A DNA stretch of 32,471 nucleotides from Chloroflexota bacterium (GCA_023475345.1 JAMCWD010000019.1:1-32471), one strand, 5' to 3'; shown: positions 16,147 through 25,014, counted from the stretch's first letter. Program-made: numbers and translations. The notes: generated by a model from the letters alone, not told the origin.

Positions 16147-19100
16147 TGCTGCCTGAAAACAAGGAGCCGGTAAACGACGGGACGGGTCAAAAGCGTTCCG
16201 CCGTCAAAAAGGATAAGCTGCTCCCTTTCATTATCGCCGCGGGCATAATATGCCTTATTCTTTTTATTGCGATTTACCCGTACAGCTTTCCCGCATCCGG
16301 GGTCGATCTTAAGATAAACAGGCTCCAGGCTCAGTACGAGGCGGCCGGGTTTCTTGAGGAACGGGGATGGAATCTTAAAAATAAAATTATATCTACGATT
16401 TTCGCCTCCGATGATGAGGGCATTGCATTCCTGGAGCAAAAGACGGGGGTCGGCTCGTCAGGCAAATGGGCGAATAAAGAGATCCCGTTATGGTTCTGGC
16501 AGTCTAGGTGGATTTCGCCGCCGTCAATAGAAGAGTTCCTGGTCCAGATAGATCCATCCGGCAAGCTCGTGGCTTTTTCACATACGATACCTGAAGATGA
16601 AAAGGGGAAATCTCTGGATGCGGCCGGGGCGCGCAAGCTGGCCGAAGAATTCCTTACGGGATATATAAAGCTCAATATGGCCGATTACGAGCTGGTTGAA
16701 CAGAGCTCCCAAAAAAAATCCTTCAGGACAGATCATACGCTCGCATGGAAAAAGAAACACCTGAACCTTGACGGCGGGGAACTCCGCATCGAGGTAACAA
16801 TACACGGGGACCGCATCGACGGATTTGACCGCTATCTGAAAGTCCCCGAAAAATTCATATCAGAACAGGGACGCGAAAATCAGAAAGGCAACCAACTGGT
16901 TTATTTCGGTGCGTTTCTTTCATTTATGATCCTGCTGGTTGTTTTCGTAGTTTTTATCTTTGCGATGAAGAAACACATGCTGATATGGAGATATACATTA
17001 CCCGCCGCCGTAGTATTGGGCGCCGTTACCGCCTTGAGCGGGCTGAACGGCCTCCCCCTTGCGATATCCCAGCTCGGCACCACAAACACCATCCCCGTCC
17101 AGATGATAGGTATGATCCTGGGGATCCTTTTCGAGGCGGTACTTTCGGGCCTGTTTATAATACTGGTCGCTTCTTCCGGAGACGTGTTATATAAAGATAG
17201 TTTCCCACGGCACGTCCCGTTGATGAAAAATTTTACTTTGAAAGGATTCCTTTCCAGGGAATATACTACGGCGACCGTGGTCGGCTATTCCCTGGCGTGT
17301 TTCCACCTGGCTTATGTTTCCATATTTTACTGGGTCGGCGGCAAATATTTCGGCGTATGGTCTCCGCCGGAGATGCCTTATGATAACGGCTTCAGCACCG
17401 CGCTGCCCTGGATTTATCCTTTACTGATAGGGTTGTATGCGGCATTGACCGAGGAGTTCCTGTACCGTTTCTTCTCGATTTCTTTTCTCAGAAAATATCT
17501 CAAAAACATCTGGCTTGCCATACTCATCCCTTCGATAATATGGGCGATGATGCATTGTAACTATCCACAGAAACCCTTTTATATCAGGGGTGTGGAGCTT
17601 TTGCCCGTGGCGATTATCATGGGCTGGGTCTTCGTCAGGTACGGCATATTTGCAACTTTGATATCCCACTACACCGTTAACGCCACCTTGGGAAGCTTTT
17701 TGATGCTGACATCTACAAATATTTATTTTAAAATTTCCGGCCTGATAGTTGTGGCGCTTGCGCTTGCGCCCCTTATTTTTGCATGGGCAGTGCATGCCTT
17801 CAGGAAGGATCCGGGAGATGCCGGCCAGGAGGCGCTGATGCCGGAACCTTATCCCGCCCGAGAGAAATTTCGATTATTTGAAGATGTTCCGGGCGATCTC
17901 CCGGAAAAAGAAACTGCTGAAATTGAAGAGCATGGAGGCGAATCTATAGAGGCCTTCTCTGAAGAGATAGAGACTTTTCCCGAAACGGAGATCCCCGGCA
18001 GGCACGGTTTCCCGGACAAATTGATGCTGGACGGGAGACCTCCATTTATAGACGATAAGGCTTATGCCGGAAGCCGGAGCGGCAAAATCTCCATGCCGCC
18101 TCTTCCGAAAGGCGAAAGTCATTATGAGCCGCTGAAAAAAAATTCGATAATCTTTCTTATCGTCCTGACGGTATTATCTATTATCCTGCTCATAGCGATA
18201 AGTGAGGACAAGCCCGGCAAGAAAGAGGCAGGGGTTTTTCCAGGGCTGACGGTTACGCGGTTACAGGCGGATAAATCCGCCAGGGAATTTTTAAACGGCA
18301 TCGGCTTTAAGACCGACGGGTGGAAAAGCGTTGCTTATTTTTACAGCGACCTTGACGGGCAGGCTTCCCGGTACCTTGTCGAAAAGGCGGGATTTGATAA
18401 ATACAACAGCCTCGCCTCGAAGGATCTTAACCTTGCAGGATGGGAGGTCTGGTTTTACAAGCCCCTTGAAAAGGAAGAGTTCTCAGTAACGATTGATCCC
18501 GAAGGCAAACCCGCCGCATTTTATCACAGGCAGAAAGAAGACACCCCCGGCGCTTCTCTTGGTAAAGAAAAAGCTTTCAAAAAAGCGCTTGAAGACATGA
18601 AGAAAGTCTTTAAAATCAAGCCCGGCGAATATGAACTGATAGAAAATCGCCAGGAAAAGCTCAAGAAAAGGACCGATTATTTTTACACCTGGGAATTAAA
18701 AAAAGATAAGGTCGGCGATTCCTCCTTCAGGGTGGCTTATTCACTCCAGGGCGATAAGCCCGGGGCTTTTAATAAATTTCTCAAAATCCCCGAAGAGTGG
18801 ATGAGGCTTCAGGACAGGAAGACTGCTTTAAAAACCACTTCTATAATCATATCTTCTATATTTTTTATCTGCTTTATAGCGTGGTCATTAATCCAGTTCG
18901 TTCTGCGTTTCGTTAACAATAAGATTCGCTGGAAATTTCCGTTTTATATTTCAACTACAATGACCGCGCTTTTCATTTTAAACATGGTCAATGATCTGCC
19001 GTTGTACATGAAAGGGTACCCGGCGGCTGAAGAGACCATAGGCCAATATGACTTCAACCAGGCCGTCGGTAAGCTGATGGTGATCATTATTTATTTTCTC

Positions 19101-19838
19101 ATGACGTTTATAGCGGCCGCCCTTGCGGAATCCGTTTTTAGAGAACTGTTCCCCCGCACATCAGGGCCGCTGATGTTCCTCAAGCCGTCTTCGTGGAGGC
19201 GCGAAGAAATGCGGGATGCGCTTATACTCTTATTTACCGTGCCGGTTATCCTCGCCGCAGTGTTCAAGCTGCTGGATCTTATACAACGGACTTTTTTCGC
19301 GGATACTATGAGGCCGGGCGGGATGATGTTCTTTTCGCCGGACAACCTGTTTCCCGCACTGGGAGTTGTCATAAAGGGGATCCAGATGGCGGTTATGGGG
19401 AGCCTGTTCCTTGTGATATTTGTAGGGTTCCTGAGGATGGTGATTAAATCCAGAGCCTTCATCACGGTCTTTATCTGGCTTCTCGCGGTGTTTGCAGTCG
19501 GCGGGGTCAGCGTAACGCTGAGGGAGTTCCTTGTCAACGCTGCGGAAGCCTCGGTAATCATACTCCTGGTAGTATGGCTTATCTGGAGGTTTGTAAGGTT
19601 CAACAGGATATTTTATGTCGGGGTCATGCTGTTATCTTTCTTGCTGGCAGCCGGTTTCGACCTGTCCGAATATCCCGGCGAGTTCTTCATAGCTAACGGG
19701 TATATCCTGCTGGCGATAGGGTTCATGCTGCTTGCAGGCCTGTTCGTATCGCTGAGATTCCTGCCTGGAACATACATGAAAGAGCCTGCGCCCATAGATT
19801 ACGGGCCATCGAACCGGGAGGATGAATCCGGGATATGA
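16146..19838 (+). CDS. CPBP-family intramembrane metalloprotease fused to a degenerate second copy
   Basis: The protein has 1230 residues from ATG 16146, with GAGGA upstream and a TGATG overlap with the preceding short frame. First half: one TM helix (about 26-47), a soluble domain (about 50-250), then about eight helices. These carry the CPBP/CAAX-protease motifs TEEFLYR (about 435-441), WAMMH (His about 470) and SHYTVN (His about 508, Asn about 512). A charged linker (about 555-660) follows. Second half: another TM helix and a soluble domain matching the first (VTRLQADKSAREFL against KINRLQAQYEAAGFL; shared IDP-G-K-AF). Its TM bundle lacks EExxxR and the two His motifs. I infer an internal duplication with loss of the second active site. 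Type II CPBP proteins cleave membrane substrates or give bacteriocin self-immunity. Confidence 0.8.
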   Translation: MLPENKEPVNDGTGQKRSAVKKDKLLPFIIAAGIICLILFIAIYPYSFPASGVDLKINRLQAQYEAAGFLEERGWNLKNKIISTIFASDDEGIAFLEQKTGVGSSGKWANKEIPLWFWQSRWISPPSIEEFLVQIDPSGKLVAFSHTIPEDEKGKSLDAAGARKLAEEFLTGYIKLNMADYELVEQSSQKKSFRTDHTLAWKKKHLNLDGGELRIEVTIHGDRIDGFDRYLKVPEKFISEQGRENQKGNQLVYFGAFLSFMILLVVFVVFIFAMKKHMLIWRYTLPAAVVLGAVTALSGLNGLPLAISQLGTTNTIPVQMIGMILGILFEAVLSGLFIILVASSGDVLYKDSFPRHVPLMKNFTLKGFLSREYTTATVVGYSLACFHLAYVSIFYWVGGKYFGVWSPPEMPYDNGFSTALPWIYPLLIGLYAALTEEFLYRFFSISFLRKYLKNIWLAILIPSIIWAMMHCNYPQKPFYIRGVELLPVAIIMGWVFVRYGIFATLISHYTVNATLGSFLMLTSTNIYFKISGLIVVALALAPLIFAWAVHAFRKDPGDAGQEALMPEPYPAREKFRLFEDVPGDLPEKETAEIEEHGGESIEAFSEEIETFPETEIPGRHGFPDKLMLDGRPPFIDDKAYAGSRSGKISMPPLPKGESHYEPLKKNSIIFLIVLTVLSIILLIAISEDKPGKKEAGVFPGLTVTRLQADKSAREFLNGIGFKTDGWKSVAYFYSDLDGQASRYLVEKAGFDKYNSLASKDLNLAGWEVWFYKPLEKEEFSVTIDPEGKPAAFYHRQKEDTPGASLGKEKAFKKALEDMKKVFKIKPGEYELIENRQEKLKKRTDYFYTWELKKDKVGDSSFRVAYSLQGDKPGAFNKFLKIPEEWMRLQDRKTALKTTSIIISSIFFICFIAWSLIQFVLRFVNNKIRWKFPFYISTTMTALFILNMVNDLPLYMKGYPAAEETIGQYDFNQAVGKLMVIIIYFLMTFIAAALAESVFRELFPRTSGPLMFLKPSSWRREEMRDALILLFTVPVILAAVFKLLDLIQRTFFADTMRPGGMMFFSPDNLFPALGVVIKGIQMAVMGSLFLVIFVGFLRMVIKSRAFITVFIWLLAVFAVGGVSVTLREFLVNAAEASVIILLVVWLIWRFVRFNRIFYVGVMLLSFLLAAGFDLSEYPGEFFIANGYILLAIGFMLLAGLFVSLRFLPGTYMKEPAPIDYGPSNREDESGI

Positions 19839-19910
19839 CATGTAAAAATGAAATAACTTTATCTGCTATGGAACTACTTCCCTGCCCTGTAAAATAAGTC
19901 CAAAGGTTAC

Positions 19911-19939
19911 TTGCTGAAAAATCCCCGAACACATATAAT
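19911..19939 (+). promoter_or_regulatory. Candidate sigma-70 promoter for the protease-SCIFF cluster
   Basis: TTGCTG (19911-19916) and TATAAT (19934-19939) are separated by 17 bases, about 60 bases before the S8-C11 gene. No terminator separates it from the genes through scfA. Confidence 0.55.
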
Positions 19940-19998
19940 TATTATTAGTAAACTTATTCAAATATTGTAAAACAGAAAGGCAATATATAATTTTATTT

Positions 19999-22626
19999 AT
20001 GAATACGCTGAAATTGAAGACGTACCGGATCAGCAGGATTTATGGTATCGCACTTGCCGGTTTACTGATGCTTTTGTTAACTCTCCCCGGTTGTGGTGCA
20101 GGCGGAGGTGGCGGCGGCGGGAGCGTTTCTTCCGACCCTTATGTCTCCGGCGAAAATATCATCAGGGTCGATCCCGGCACCGATGCAAACGCCCTTGCAC
20201 TGGAATACCTCGCAACAGTTGAAGAAGATTTTACAATAGGTGGAAACCGCTATTTGAGGCTTTCGTTTAACGGTTCGGTGCCTACAAAGAACAGTGACCT
20301 TCAAACCGATCCCCAGGTGTATTCGGCGGAGCCGAATTATATATACAATTCGCTCCTTGTTCCCGATGACCCGGATTACGCGGCCTTCCAATATGCGCCT
20401 CAGTTGATAGGAGCCGAAGCGGCATGGGACGGGACTGTGAAAGACGGCAATAAGATCCTTGCGGTGATCGATACCGGCATAGATCTCACCCATCCTGAAT
20501 TCACAGGCAGAGGCGTCGCGGGTTATGATTTTGTCAATGACAGGGTGTATCCCGCCGGTGCGAATTATGACGACAACGGCCACGGGACGGCTGTCGCGGG
20601 CATTGCATGCGCGGAAGGCAATAACGGCGAAGGTATCGCCGGGCTTTCCTGGGGCGGGAGGCTGATGCCCGTCAAGGTGCTCGATTCGTCAGGACAGGGA
20701 AACATGTACAACGTGTGCCGGGGCATAATCTTTGCGGTGGATAACGGCGCGGACGTCATCAATGTCAGCATGGGGAGCGGGTATTTCTCTTATGCGCTCC
20801 AGGACGCAGTGGATTACGCCGCCGCAAACGGCGTCGTAGTGATAGCGGGCATGGGCAATGACGGCAGCGCCACCGTCGCATACCCCGCCGGATGCCAGGG
20901 AGTAATAGCGGTGGGAAGCACCGATCAAAACGACGGGCACAGTTCATTTTCAAATACCGGGTCTCATATTTCAATGTGTGCGCCCGGCACGGATATTTAC
21001 TCGACCGATACCGGGCAGGCTTATGCCACGGGGAGCGGGACTTCGCTTTCCGCGGCCCATGTGAGCGGTGCCGCTCTGATGATGCTGGCACTTCATCCCG
21101 CCATGACGCCTTCCCAGGTACGGTCCCAGCTTGAATCGACAGCTGTCGATCTCGGGGCACCCGGCTTCGATACTACGTTCGGATCGGGGAGGCTGGATCT
21201 CCAGGCTGCGCTCGGCGCTGTTCAGCCTTTTCGCTGTGGCGACGCCGAAGTTACGGTTACTTACGACGGATCTGTCGTGCGCGGCGAACATGTCATAATT
21301 AAGGACGCCGGGCAGAACACCGTGGCAAACGCCCTGACAGACGATTCGGGGGTAGCAAGATTCTTCTCGCTGAGCGCGGGCAACTACACCGCCGAGGCAA
21401 CTTATGAAGATACGACGACATCTTCTCCTTTTTCCATTACAGGAGGCAATACGACAAGTTTGACGGTTGATGTGCCCTTTGTCGGGAAGAAGTGGACGGT
21501 AATGGTTTACATGGACGGCGACAACAATCTTGAAGAATACGGCATCCAGGACTTAAACGAAATGGAAACACAGGGTTCCACCGATGACGTGAATTTCGTG
21601 GTCCAGTTCGACCGCATCCCCGGTAATGATTCCACCAACGGGAACTGGACGGATACCCGGAGATTTTATGTTACGAAAGACAGCAACACTTCGATAATCA
21701 ACTCACAGATGGTCCAGGATATGGGAGAATTGGATATGTCCAATCCCCAGACACTTGTAAATTTCGCAACGTGGACGATGGAAAATTACCCGGCACGGCA
21801 TTATATGCTGGTGTTGTGGAATCACGGAGGCGGCGTCAAATCGGCGGAGCAGCGTGCCGTATTCAAAGATATCTGCTGGGATGATACCACCGGATACAAT
21901 GCTGCGCTGACAATGGTTGAAATGAAAACCGCACTTTCCGATATTTATACCGCTACGGGCAAAAAGATCGATTTACTGGCTTTCGATGCGTGTTATATGG
22001 ACATGCTGGAAATAGGCTACCAGGCAAGAAATTACGCAAACTATATGGCGGCGTCTGAAAATACCGAGCCGGGGGAAGGATACCCGTATAACTTGATAGC
22101 TTCCGATCTCGTAAGCAATCCCAACATGACGCCCGCCCAGTTGGGTATATCCATCGTTGATAACTATAACGATTTTTATAGTGCTCAGAGCGGTATATGT
22201 TACTCGCTGACCGACCTCAGCAAGATAAACGCCGTAAGAGACGCCGTCAATGTCCTGGGCCAGAGGCTCCAAACATTGTCCCCGTCCCAGAATACAATAG
22301 GCCAGATAGCAAAGAATTCCCAGAGATACGATTACGACTTTGTGGATCTCAGGGATTTCGCATCGGGACTTATTGCCGAGCCGGAAGTAACCGGGGATCT
22401 CAGGACTGCGGCAACCGGCGTCTGGAACCTTACTGCGGAAGGGGCCGGAAACTTTATCTATTACGAGCGCCATAATAGCGGTACCCCTTACGGGACGGCT
22501 ATTTTCTTCCCGTCCCTCGCATGGAACAGTTCGTATTCGACCTATTCGACGAAATACAGCCAGCTTGATTTTGCAGCGGATACGCAGTGGAATGAGTTCC
22601 TTCAATATCATCAGACCAATTACTGA
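19999..22626 (+). CDS. Lipoprotein fusing a subtilisin (S8) protease to a clostripain (C11) protease
   Basis: The 875-residue protein starts with a lipoprotein signal peptide ending LTLPGC (Cys32), then a Gly linker. A propeptide-like region covers about 50-120. The S8 domain (about 130-405) has the complete triad: Asp158 in VIDTGID, His195 in NGHGT, Ser349 in GTSLSAAH, plus Asn287 for the oxyanion hole. A beta-rich Ig/CNA-B-like domain covers about 415-492. The C11 domain (about 498-870) has His609 in LWNHGGG and Cys665 in DACYM, the clostripain dyad. Both active sites look intact. C11 enzymes cut after basic residues and self-activate. The gene heads a likely operon with the DUF6504-like gene and scfA, so a role in trimming an exported peptide is possible but inferred. 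AAAGG is the only upstream ribosome site and is far away. Confidence 0.88.
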   Translation: MNTLKLKTYRISRIYGIALAGLLMLLLTLPGCGAGGGGGGGSVSSDPYVSGENIIRVDPGTDANALALEYLATVEEDFTIGGNRYLRLSFNGSVPTKNSDLQTDPQVYSAEPNYIYNSLLVPDDPDYAAFQYAPQLIGAEAAWDGTVKDGNKILAVIDTGIDLTHPEFTGRGVAGYDFVNDRVYPAGANYDDNGHGTAVAGIACAEGNNGEGIAGLSWGGRLMPVKVLDSSGQGNMYNVCRGIIFAVDNGADVINVSMGSGYFSYALQDAVDYAAANGVVVIAGMGNDGSATVAYPAGCQGVIAVGSTDQNDGHSSFSNTGSHISMCAPGTDIYSTDTGQAYATGSGTSLSAAHVSGAALMMLALHPAMTPSQVRSQLESTAVDLGAPGFDTTFGSGRLDLQAALGAVQPFRCGDAEVTVTYDGSVVRGEHVIIKDAGQNTVANALTDDSGVARFFSLSAGNYTAEATYEDTTTSSPFSITGGNTTSLTVDVPFVGKKWTVMVYMDGDNNLEEYGIQDLNEMETQGSTDDVNFVVQFDRIPGNDSTNGNWTDTRRFYVTKDSNTSIINSQMVQDMGELDMSNPQTLVNFATWTMENYPARHYMLVLWNHGGGVKSAEQRAVFKDICWDDTTGYNAALTMVEMKTALSDIYTATGKKIDLLAFDACYMDMLEIGYQARNYANYMAASENTEPGEGYPYNLIASDLVSNPNMTPAQLGISIVDNYNDFYSAQSGICYSLTDLSKINAVRDAVNVLGQRLQTLSPSQNTIGQIAKNSQRYDYDFVDLRDFASGLIAEPEVTGDLRTAATGVWNLTAEGAGNFIYYERHNSGTPYGTAIFFPSLAWNSSYSTYSTKYSQLDFAADTQWNEFLQYHQTNY

Positions 22627-22919
22627 TGACCGCCAGGGAATTCATAAGCGAACGGATAGAGGTCGAAGAAGGAGAAGGCACCCCTTTAAAGCCGAAATCA
22701 TTCAGGTGGAGAGGCGCTGAATACCGCGTTAAGGATGTCATAGAGTTCCGCCATGATTACGGCTTCGGCGGCCTTCCTGCACACGCCAGGACATGGCGCA
22801 CCAGGAGACACAGGACATGGTTCACCGTAGTAACTGAAGAATCGGAAATATTTACCCTGTACCTCGAGCGGAGCGGCGGCAGGAGAGCTTGGCACCTTTA
22901 CAGCCGTGATAAAATATAA
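22626..22919 (+). CDS. DUF6504-like small basic protein
   Basis: The 97-residue protein is soluble and rich in Arg. The segments SFRWRGAEYRVKDVIEF, ARTWRTRRHRTWFTVV and FTLYLERSGGRRAWHLYS match the outline I know for DUF6504-like proteins: F-x-W-x-G-x-x-Y-x-V, then W-x-x-R, then LY with W-x-L. The function of that family is unknown. Its ATG overlaps the protease stop as TGATG, so the two are translationally coupled. scfA follows after 54 bases. Confidence 0.65.
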   Translation: MTAREFISERIEVEEGEGTPLKPKSFRWRGAEYRVKDVIEFRHDYGFGGLPAHARTWRTRRHRTWFTVVTEESEIFTLYLERSGGRRAWHLYSRDKI

Positions 22920-22973
22920 AGGTATTTTTAATTCTACGGCAAATTCAGGATAAATTTTTTTATGGAGGTAAAC

Positions 22974-23114
22974 ATGGAGAAACATATCAAGACGGTGGTT
23001 GAACCCAGGCTCAAAGAAGGCGGTTGTAAAGAATGCATGTCGTCATGCCAGACCGCATGCAAAACCTCTGCGACTGTAAGCCACCAGCCGTGCGAGAATA
23101 AAAAAGAAGAATAA
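22974..23114 (+). CDS. scfA: SCIFF ranthipeptide precursor, five-cysteine variant
   Basis: The 46-residue ribosomal peptide begins MEKHIKTVVEPRLKEGGC, like the KHIKT leader of SCIFF (six cysteines in forty-five) peptides. The core CKECMSSCQTACKTSATV matches the family pattern C-x-E-C-x-x-S-C-Q-x-A-C-K-T-S-C-T-V, except that the fifth Cys is Ala33. Cys are at 18, 21, 25, 29 and 40. In the characterised clostridial peptide the thioether joins the Cys of the xAC motif to the Thr five residues later. Here those are Cys29 and Thr34, and both are kept. GGAGGT (22964-22969) sits 4 bases before ATG 22974. The maturase gene follows. Confidence 0.9.
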   Translation: MEKHIKTVVEPRLKEGGCKECMSSCQTACKTSATVSHQPCENKKEE

Positions 23115-23161
23115 ATCCAGGCTGCAATCAAAGAACTATTTTTTAATCCATTCCCACGAAG

Positions 23162-23344
23162 GAGGCTGTTCCAAAAGTCTCTGCAGAAATCCGGTGTAAT
23201 ATCATTCCCCTCTTGGGAGGAGATTAAGGGGTGGGTTAGCTATTATAAATATCCCGGCGATAATACCCACCCCGCCCTTTCGACTGCGCTCAAGGGCACC
23301 CCTCCAGTGGAGGGGAATTTCTTCCGCCGGACTTTTGCAGCCTC
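23162..23344 (+). mobile_element. MITE-like element, copy 3 (183 bp), between scfA and scfB
   Basis: The ends GAGGCTGTTCCAAAAGT and GACTTTTGCAGCCTC match the family. A 4-bp duplication GAAG flanks it (23158-23161, 23345-23348). Outside that lie ATTCCC (23150-23155) and GGGAAT (23350-23355), so the target was the loop of a small palindrome. The interior aligns with copy 1 read in reverse. The rest of the 282-base gap holds no gene and no clear terminator. Confidence 0.75.
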
Positions 23345-23396
23345 GAAGCGGGAATCAGGAAAATATTATTTTGATTGCAAATCGGCATAAAACTTT

Positions 23397-24743
23397 ATGA
23401 TTAACGCTGATGCTTTAAGAAATAGGTTCCACGGCGTTTCACGCCTGGGCGTAAATGTCCTGGTTGACGGGGAAACAGGCGCGTTGTATGAGCTGGATGA
23501 TGAGGCGTCCCGGGCTTTTTCTTCGGGAGAAGATATCCCGGCAGGCTCCGATGTTCACGACGAGTTTTTAAGCCTGTTTTCTTTTTCAGGAGACGAGGCG
23601 ATAAAGAAAGCCGCGAAGCGCCTGGAAGAATCTCCCCGCATGCCCAAGGCGATGTGCCTTCATATGGCGGAGGATTGTAACCTTCGATGCAGGTATTGCT
23701 TCAGGAATGATTCCGAGACCGCCGGGGGGATGATGTCTCTTGAAGACGGCACGGCGGCTGTGGAATTTCTTCTTTCCATGCCGGGCAGGGCGATAGAGCT
23801 GGATTATTTCGGCGGCGAGCCTCTTTTAAACTGGGACATGCTGAAAGAGCTTGTGCCGTATGCCGAAAAGCGGGTGGAAAAAGAAGGTAAATCGCTGAGG
23901 CAGGCGTTGACAAGTAACTGCCTCCTTCTCGATTCGGAGAAAATCGCCTTTTTGAAAGAGCATCGCATCCCCCTGACGCTGAGCCTTGACGGGCCGCCGG
24001 AGGTCCACGATCTTTTCAGGCTGACGCCCGGCGGGAGCGGGAGCTTCGAGAGGGTTTTCCCGAACCTTATGGCCGCTATAGAAGCGGGCTGTGATGTCTG
24101 CGTGCGCGGGACTTATACGAAGGATACCATAAACTTTGCCGATACCGTAAAATTTCTCGTAGAGGAAGCCGGCATAAAAACTCTGTCGCTGGAGCCTGTT
24201 ACGGGCTGCGGGGATTGGAGCATCACCTCGGAAGATCTCGGCGAAATCGAATCTCAGTATGAAAAGCTGGCCCTGTTTTACGATGAGATGAGGAAAAAGG
24301 AGAAGCCTTTCGACTTTTATCATTTCCGCCTCCCGTTGTACAACTTTCCGTGTCTTGAAAAAAGGCTGACCGGCTGCGGGGCGGGCGCGGAATACCTGGC
24401 CCTGGGGGCCGACGGGATAATATACCCGTGCCACCGGTTTGCCGGGAAAAAAGAGTGGGCGATGGGGGCCGTCGGGTCGCCCGTATGGGACGGCGATATC
24501 CATAAAAAATTCCGGAGAAACTCGTGGATTGAAAACGATGCCTGCAGCCCCTGCTGGGCAAAGCTTTTCTGCGGGGGAGGCTGTCCCGCAAGCCGTTATG
24601 AAGCAAACGGGGACATTAGCGTGATTGATGAACTTAGCTGTTCGCTTTTCAGACTCCGCCTTGAATTCGCCATAGCGCTGGAAGTTTTGAATAAGGGGAC
24701 GAAGGACGCTATCAAAGAACCCGCATTATCCTGCAGGGTTTAA
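23397..24743 (+). CDS. scfB: SCIFF peptide maturase, radical SAM/SPASM thioether-forming enzyme
   Basis: The 448-residue enzyme uses S-adenosylmethionine and iron-sulfur clusters to link a Cys sulfur to a residue of the SCIFF peptide. The N-terminal about 80 residues fit the peptide-binding domain (VNVLVDGETGALYELDD). The radical SAM motif is CNLRCRYC (Cys94, 98, 101) with YFGGEPL at 137-143. The SPASM region has Cys319, Cys327 (RLTGCGAGAEYLA), Cys345 (IIYPCHRF), Cys383, 386, 392, 396 and 415 (CWAKLFCGGGC). The blocks FYHFRLPL, GCGAGAEYLA and CWAKLFCGGGCPAS are the family signature. ATG 23397 lacks a good Shine-Dalgarno site, perhaps because of the MITE insertion upstream. Confidence 0.93.
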   Translation: MINADALRNRFHGVSRLGVNVLVDGETGALYELDDEASRAFSSGEDIPAGSDVHDEFLSLFSFSGDEAIKKAAKRLEESPRMPKAMCLHMAEDCNLRCRYCFRNDSETAGGMMSLEDGTAAVEFLLSMPGRAIELDYFGGEPLLNWDMLKELVPYAEKRVEKEGKSLRQALTSNCLLLDSEKIAFLKEHRIPLTLSLDGPPEVHDLFRLTPGGSGSFERVFPNLMAAIEAGCDVCVRGTYTKDTINFADTVKFLVEEAGIKTLSLEPVTGCGDWSITSEDLGEIESQYEKLALFYDEMRKKEKPFDFYHFRLPLYNFPCLEKRLTGCGAGAEYLALGADGIIYPCHRFAGKKEWAMGAVGSPVWDGDIHKKFRRNSWIENDACSPCWAKLFCGGGCPASRYEANGDISVIDELSCSLFRLRLEFAIALEVLNKGTKDAIKEPALSCRV

Positions 24744-25014
24744 AGATGATTGGAAGGATTAAAGGTGTCTTGCCGGGAAATTCAAGATTAAAGACCTGAT
24801 CCCATAAGTCCATGGAGCGAAGACTCACGCCGCAGTATTAATCGCCGGTGTATGTCCAAAGAGGAGAAAACTGTCCGTCCCCGTGTCTTGACTTGTGTAT
24901 ATACGGAGCATATAATTGAAGAGCCTTGAACGGATAGAAAAGGAGACACGGCAACTTTTTATGTGGTAAGGAAGCAGACTGTGTTTGATATTTTATGCAG
25001 GCTGTATAATCATT
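24744..25014. other. Intergenic region upstream of the cassette island
   Basis: Apart from the promoter at 24888-24916, it holds a second TATAAT (25005-25010) with a TTGATA only 14 bases upstream, and an 8-bp inverted pair CCGTGTCT/AGACACGG. If the cassettes lie at their original site, an attI-like site would end at 25015. No integrase gene is present. Confidence 0.4.
24888..24916 (+). promoter_or_regulatory. Near-consensus sigma-70 promoter, possible cassette promoter
   Basis: TTGACT (24888-24893) and TATAAT (24911-24916) are spaced 17 bases, matching consensus at 11 of 12 positions. It lies about 120 bases before the first cassette gene, in the place where integrons carry their cassette promoter. 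Confidence 0.7.
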
